NCBI GenBank assembly: GCA_900551415.1
Contig: URWB01000096.1
Span: forward strand, 1-9,349
Direction of reading: 5' to 3'
Source: an uncultured Eubacteriales bacterium
GTDB taxonomy: Bacteria; Bacillota; Clostridia; Peptostreptococcales; Anaerovoracaceae
Length of the DNA stretch: 9,349 bases
The notes beneath the pieces are model-generated. The model did no database searches and had not been told where the DNA came from. It worked only from the letters and a program-made list of their open reading frames with translations. Each line of letters starts with the position of its first letter. The first letter of the stretch is position 1. Shown one piece after another: positions 7,264-9,349 of the stretch. Made by a program: the position numbers and the translations under genes.

Positions 7264-7295
7264 AAAAAAAGTCGGCTTCGCCGATTCGATTTTTT
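7264..7295 (+). terminator. Terminator-like hairpin between the fatty-acid operon and the PAS regulator
   Basis: AGTCGGC (7270-7276), loop TTC, and GCCGATT (7280-7286) form a 7-bp stem with one G-T pair. An A-run (7264-7269) and a T-run (7290-7295) flank it. On the + strand the T-run begins after a 3-nt CGA spacer; on the - strand the run of seven T directly follows the stem, so the element could work in both directions. It probably ends the fab-acc-acs transcript 50-80 nt past its last stop codon, but it overlaps the predicted start of the regulator's own transcript and could act there as a 5' hairpin or attenuator. Confidence 0.6.
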
Positions 7296-7349
7296 GTGAG
7301 AAACGTACAGGCGCGCAAGCGGCGCGTAGCAGGAACAGGAGGCAGAAGA

Positions 7350-9284
7350 ATGCGAGAAGTGGCAGAACATATCAACGGATTTCACCGCTATCTGCTCTCG
7401 GAGGACGGAAAGGATCATTTGATTTACGCAGCCGCGAGTCTTGGCGCTATGCTGGGCATGGAGGCGGCGGCGCTTGTCTGCGAGGATGAGGATTCCTATT
7501 TGAACCTGGTGTATCCGCCAGACCGGCCGCGCTATACGGAATTCCTGAATCGCCTGCGCAAGGGTGATGTTTCGACTTCGACAGAGTATCGGCTGGTTCG
7601 CGGAGACGGAAGGATCTTAGAGGTACGGGATCAGGCATCCTCCTGGCGCGGCAGGGATGAAGCAGGACAAAGCGTGGTCTTCTGTGATTCGGTGCTTACA
7701 GATATTACGGATCTCAAAAAGGAAAACGAAAATCTTCGTTTCCTGCACGAAGCAGTTTCATGCGGATTTTTGAAATATACCTGCGAAAAGCAGCCCAAAA
7801 TTACGTATCTGAATCAGGAAATGCGCGAGATCCTCGGATTCCCCAAAATGCAGGAGCAGGAGGCGCAGGACTTTTATCGCGAAAACATTTTTTTGATGAT
7901 ACCGATTGAAGAACGGAGAAGATTTTCGATGTATCTTCATAAGGTAAGACTGGCCAAAGCACCGGTCGCGGGCGAAATGACGCTGCTGCGCTGCGACGGA
8001 ACCAGAGCTTATGTTTTTGGCTGGGTAAGTCTGACTGTGACAGCGGACGGAAGCGAAGAGTTTCAGAGTATCTGTATCGATATTACTGAACGCCAGCGAA
8101 AAAGACGAAGCCGCGAAATCAAAAAATATCTAAAAGCGATTTCCGATGTTTATGACAGAATCTTTGCATTCGATCTCAGCCTGGGAACCGTAAGATGCGT
8201 CCACAGCAGCGATGCGGAGGAAATACGGCGTATCAGTGATGTTCCGATGAGAATGGAGGAGGGGATCGAGACCTGGCTGCTGGATGAGGTACGGCCGGAG
8301 GACGCGGCGCGGGTCGGCGCGTTTTTTGACGCGTTTCAACGAAAAGGACTATATACGCCGGGAGGAAAACCGCCGCAGATCGAATATCGCGCGCAGCGCG
8401 AACCGGATCGCGTCTGTGTGCGAAACGGCGTTTTTTTGAAAATCGATGATGCTGTCAGCCTGTATTGCTGCCGGACAAAAAAAGAGGAAGCTTTGACAGA
8501 CGGGGTTGCCGCGTTCGAGGTCACCTCTGACGAAATGGTGATTCCGCTGTATATCAGCGAGAACCTCTGTGAATTTTTTGGCTATACACGAGAAGCATGG
8601 CTGCGTATGATGCATGAAAAAACGCCGGTGGAGCAGTTTATTGCCGGAAGCGAGGCAACCTACGCGGATTTTGAAAGGCTGCTGCGAAACGGCGAAGCCA
8701 GATTCCGATATTTTGATTATCAGACTGAACAAACGAGGACGGTGCAGGCTGTATGCTCACAAAAATACCCGAGTGAAACTTCACCCAGGTATGTCATGCT
8801 GTATCAGGACGCATGCGCGGCAGGCAGCGCGAATTTAAAAAGACACGAAGCCGCAGAGAAAAAACCGATTGTGCTGCGCACCTTCGGATATTTTGACGTT
8901 TTTGTCGGAGACAGGCCTGTCGCTTTCCGCAACAAAAAGTCCAAGGAGCTCCTGGCGATTTTGACCGATCGCAGAGGCGGCTTTGTTTCCTCAGAGGAAG
9001 CCATCGGATTCTTATGGGAGGACGAACCGATCAGTCCCGTCATTTTATCCCGCTACCGCAAGGTCGCGCTCAGATTAAAAAACACGCTGGAGGAATACGG
9101 AATCGCGGATATCGTTGAAAACGTGGACGGCAAGCGAAGAATCGTGCCGGAAGCGGTCTCCTGCGATTTATTCGATTATCTCAGCGGGAAAGAAGAAGCG
9201 AGTGCGCTGTTCAAGGGCAGCTATCTGACCAACTACAGCTGGGGAGAAACCACGCTGGGAGAGCTGAGTCTGGCGATGAAATAA
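7350..9284 (+). CDS. Multi-PAS one-component regulator with C-terminal winged-helix DNA-binding domain
   Basis: The product is 644 residues, with no signal peptide or membrane segment, so it should be cytoplasmic. It appears to hold PAS or PAS-like units at about 23-123 (closing SVLTDITDLKKENE), 128-250 (closing ICIDITERQR), 258-378 (divergent) and 385-490 (YISENLCEFFGYTREAW). Residues 506-600 resemble an OmpR/SARP-type winged helix (LRTFGYFDVFVGDRPV, SKELLAILTDRRGGFVSSEEAIGFLWEDE, SRYRKVALRLKNTL). A short tail ending in YLTNYSWGETT resembles that of clostridial PAS/wHTH regulators I recognise. No kinase, GGDEF or receiver domain is visible, so signal sensing and DNA binding would be in one chain. 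The ATG at 7350 is chosen because AGGAGG lies 7 nt upstream; an in-frame GTG at 7296 has no such site. It has its own putative promoters. Ligand and targets are unknown; regulating the adjacent lipid operon is inference. Confidence 0.8.
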   Translation: MREVAEHINGFHRYLLSEDGKDHLIYAAASLGAMLGMEAAALVCEDEDSYLNLVYPPDRPRYTEFLNRLRKGDVSTSTEYRLVRGDGRILEVRDQASSWRGRDEAGQSVVFCDSVLTDITDLKKENENLRFLHEAVSCGFLKYTCEKQPKITYLNQEMREILGFPKMQEQEAQDFYRENIFLMIPIEERRRFSMYLHKVRLAKAPVAGEMTLLRCDGTRAYVFGWVSLTVTADGSEEFQSICIDITERQRKRRSREIKKYLKAISDVYDRIFAFDLSLGTVRCVHSSDAEEIRRISDVPMRMEEGIETWLLDEVRPEDAARVGAFFDAFQRKGLYTPGGKPPQIEYRAQREPDRVCVRNGVFLKIDDAVSLYCCRTKKEEALTDGVAAFEVTSDEMVIPLYISENLCEFFGYTREAWLRMMHEKTPVEQFIAGSEATYADFERLLRNGEARFRYFDYQTEQTRTVQAVCSQKYPSETSPRYVMLYQDACAAGSANLKRHEAAEKKPIVLRTFGYFDVFVGDRPVAFRNKKSKELLAILTDRRGGFVSSEEAIGFLWEDEPISPVILSRYRKVALRLKNTLEEYGIADIVENVDGKRRIVPEAVSCDLFDYLSGKEEASALFKGSYLTNYSWGETTLGELSLAMK

Positions 9285-9299
9285 GCCCAGAGGGCAAAA

Positions 9300-9334
9300 G
9301 TGCGCATAACGAAATCAGAGATTTCTATGCGCAC
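9300..9334. repeat. 35-nt imperfect palindrome downstream of the PAS regulator
   Basis: GTGCGCATA (9300-9308) is the exact reverse complement of TATGCGCAC (9326-9334). Inside it GAAATC (9311-9316) pairs with GATTTC (9320-9325) around an AGA loop, with a 2-nt AC bulge on the left arm. That gives 15 base pairs starting 16 nt after the stop codon. No T-run follows, so it is not a textbook intrinsic terminator. It could be a 3' RNA-stabilising hairpin, a repeat-family palindrome or an operator for a gene beyond the window. Confidence 0.6.
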
Positions 9335-9349
9335 ATGGCGCTCACCCAT

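Noticed and set aside
7311..7327. GC-rich inverted repeat in the regulator leader (GCGCGC / GCGCGT)
   Set aside because: A short stem of alternating GC bases is easily found by chance here; no matching anti-structure or riboswitch motif is visible.
7296..7349. GTG at 7296 as start of the PAS regulator
   Set aside because: It sits directly after the T-run of the hairpin without a ribosome binding site, whereas the ATG at 7350 has AGGAGG at ideal spacing.
5616..7418. 600-codon open frame on the minus strand across the acyl-CoA synthetase gene
   Set aside because: The protein is rich in His, Arg, Cys and Phe with no recognisable domain. It is antisense to a gene with complete catalytic motifs and arises from the codon bias of that gene.
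9285..9295. Small hairpin GCCC-AGA-GGGC just after the regulator stop
   Set aside because: Only four base pairs and followed by A residues, not T; expected by chance in this composition.
9335..9349. ATG at 9335 as the start of another gene
   Set aside because: Only five codons are in the window and the palindrome directly precedes it with no ribosome binding site.

Overview
The window looks like the distal part of a type II fatty-acid synthesis (FAS II) operon from a Gram-positive anaerobe of the class Clostridia, followed by a separately transcribed regulator gene. Three things point there. The gene order fabG-fabF-accB-fabZ-accC-accD-accA is the classic clostridial one. AccA is a short form and the carboxyltransferase subunits are separate polypeptides. 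The last gene belongs to a multi-PAS plus winged-helix regulator type that I associate with clostridial genomes. G+C is moderately high, with many GCG/CGC codons. A genus cannot be named from this.

Layout, all on the + strand. Positions 1-378: 3' half of fabG. 399-1634: fabF. 1655-2158: accB. 2155-2583: fabZ. 2573-3877: accC. 3880-4767: accD. 4764-5561: accA. 5565-7214: an AMP-forming acyl-CoA synthetase. Gaps are at most 20 nt and three junctions overlap (two ATGA overlaps and one of 11 nt), so these eight genes are almost certainly one transcript with translational coupling. A 135-nt gap follows, holding two head-to-tail sigma-A-like promoters and a terminator-like hairpin. Then comes a 644-residue cytoplasmic PAS-array transcription regulator (7350-9284). 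The last 65 nt contain a near-perfect 35-nt palindrome.

How the genes work together: AccB carries biotin, AccC carboxylates it, and AccA/AccD transfer the carboxyl group to acetyl-CoA to make malonyl-CoA. Malonyl units, once on acyl carrier protein, are condensed by FabF, reduced by FabG and dehydrated by FabZ. FabH, FabD, ACP and the enoyl reductase would be expected upstream, outside the window. The acyl-CoA synthetase is an unusual addition. Its active-site motif has Gly where acetate-specific synthetases have Trp, so it probably activates acids larger than acetate, possibly as FabH primers or for exogenous acid recycling. The adjacent PAS regulator is a candidate one-component sensor for this locus, by position only.

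The most unusual sequence details lie in the acetyl-CoA carboxylase subunits. AccC lacks about seven residues of the conserved segment after ECRINA, at a spot marked by a 9-bp direct repeat. AccD has a CxC in place of the second CxxC of its zinc ribbon. Several near-invariant Pro/Gly positions are replaced in AccC, AccD and AccA while the main catalytic motifs are intact. I see no RNA gene, CRISPR array, insertion sequence or phage gene.
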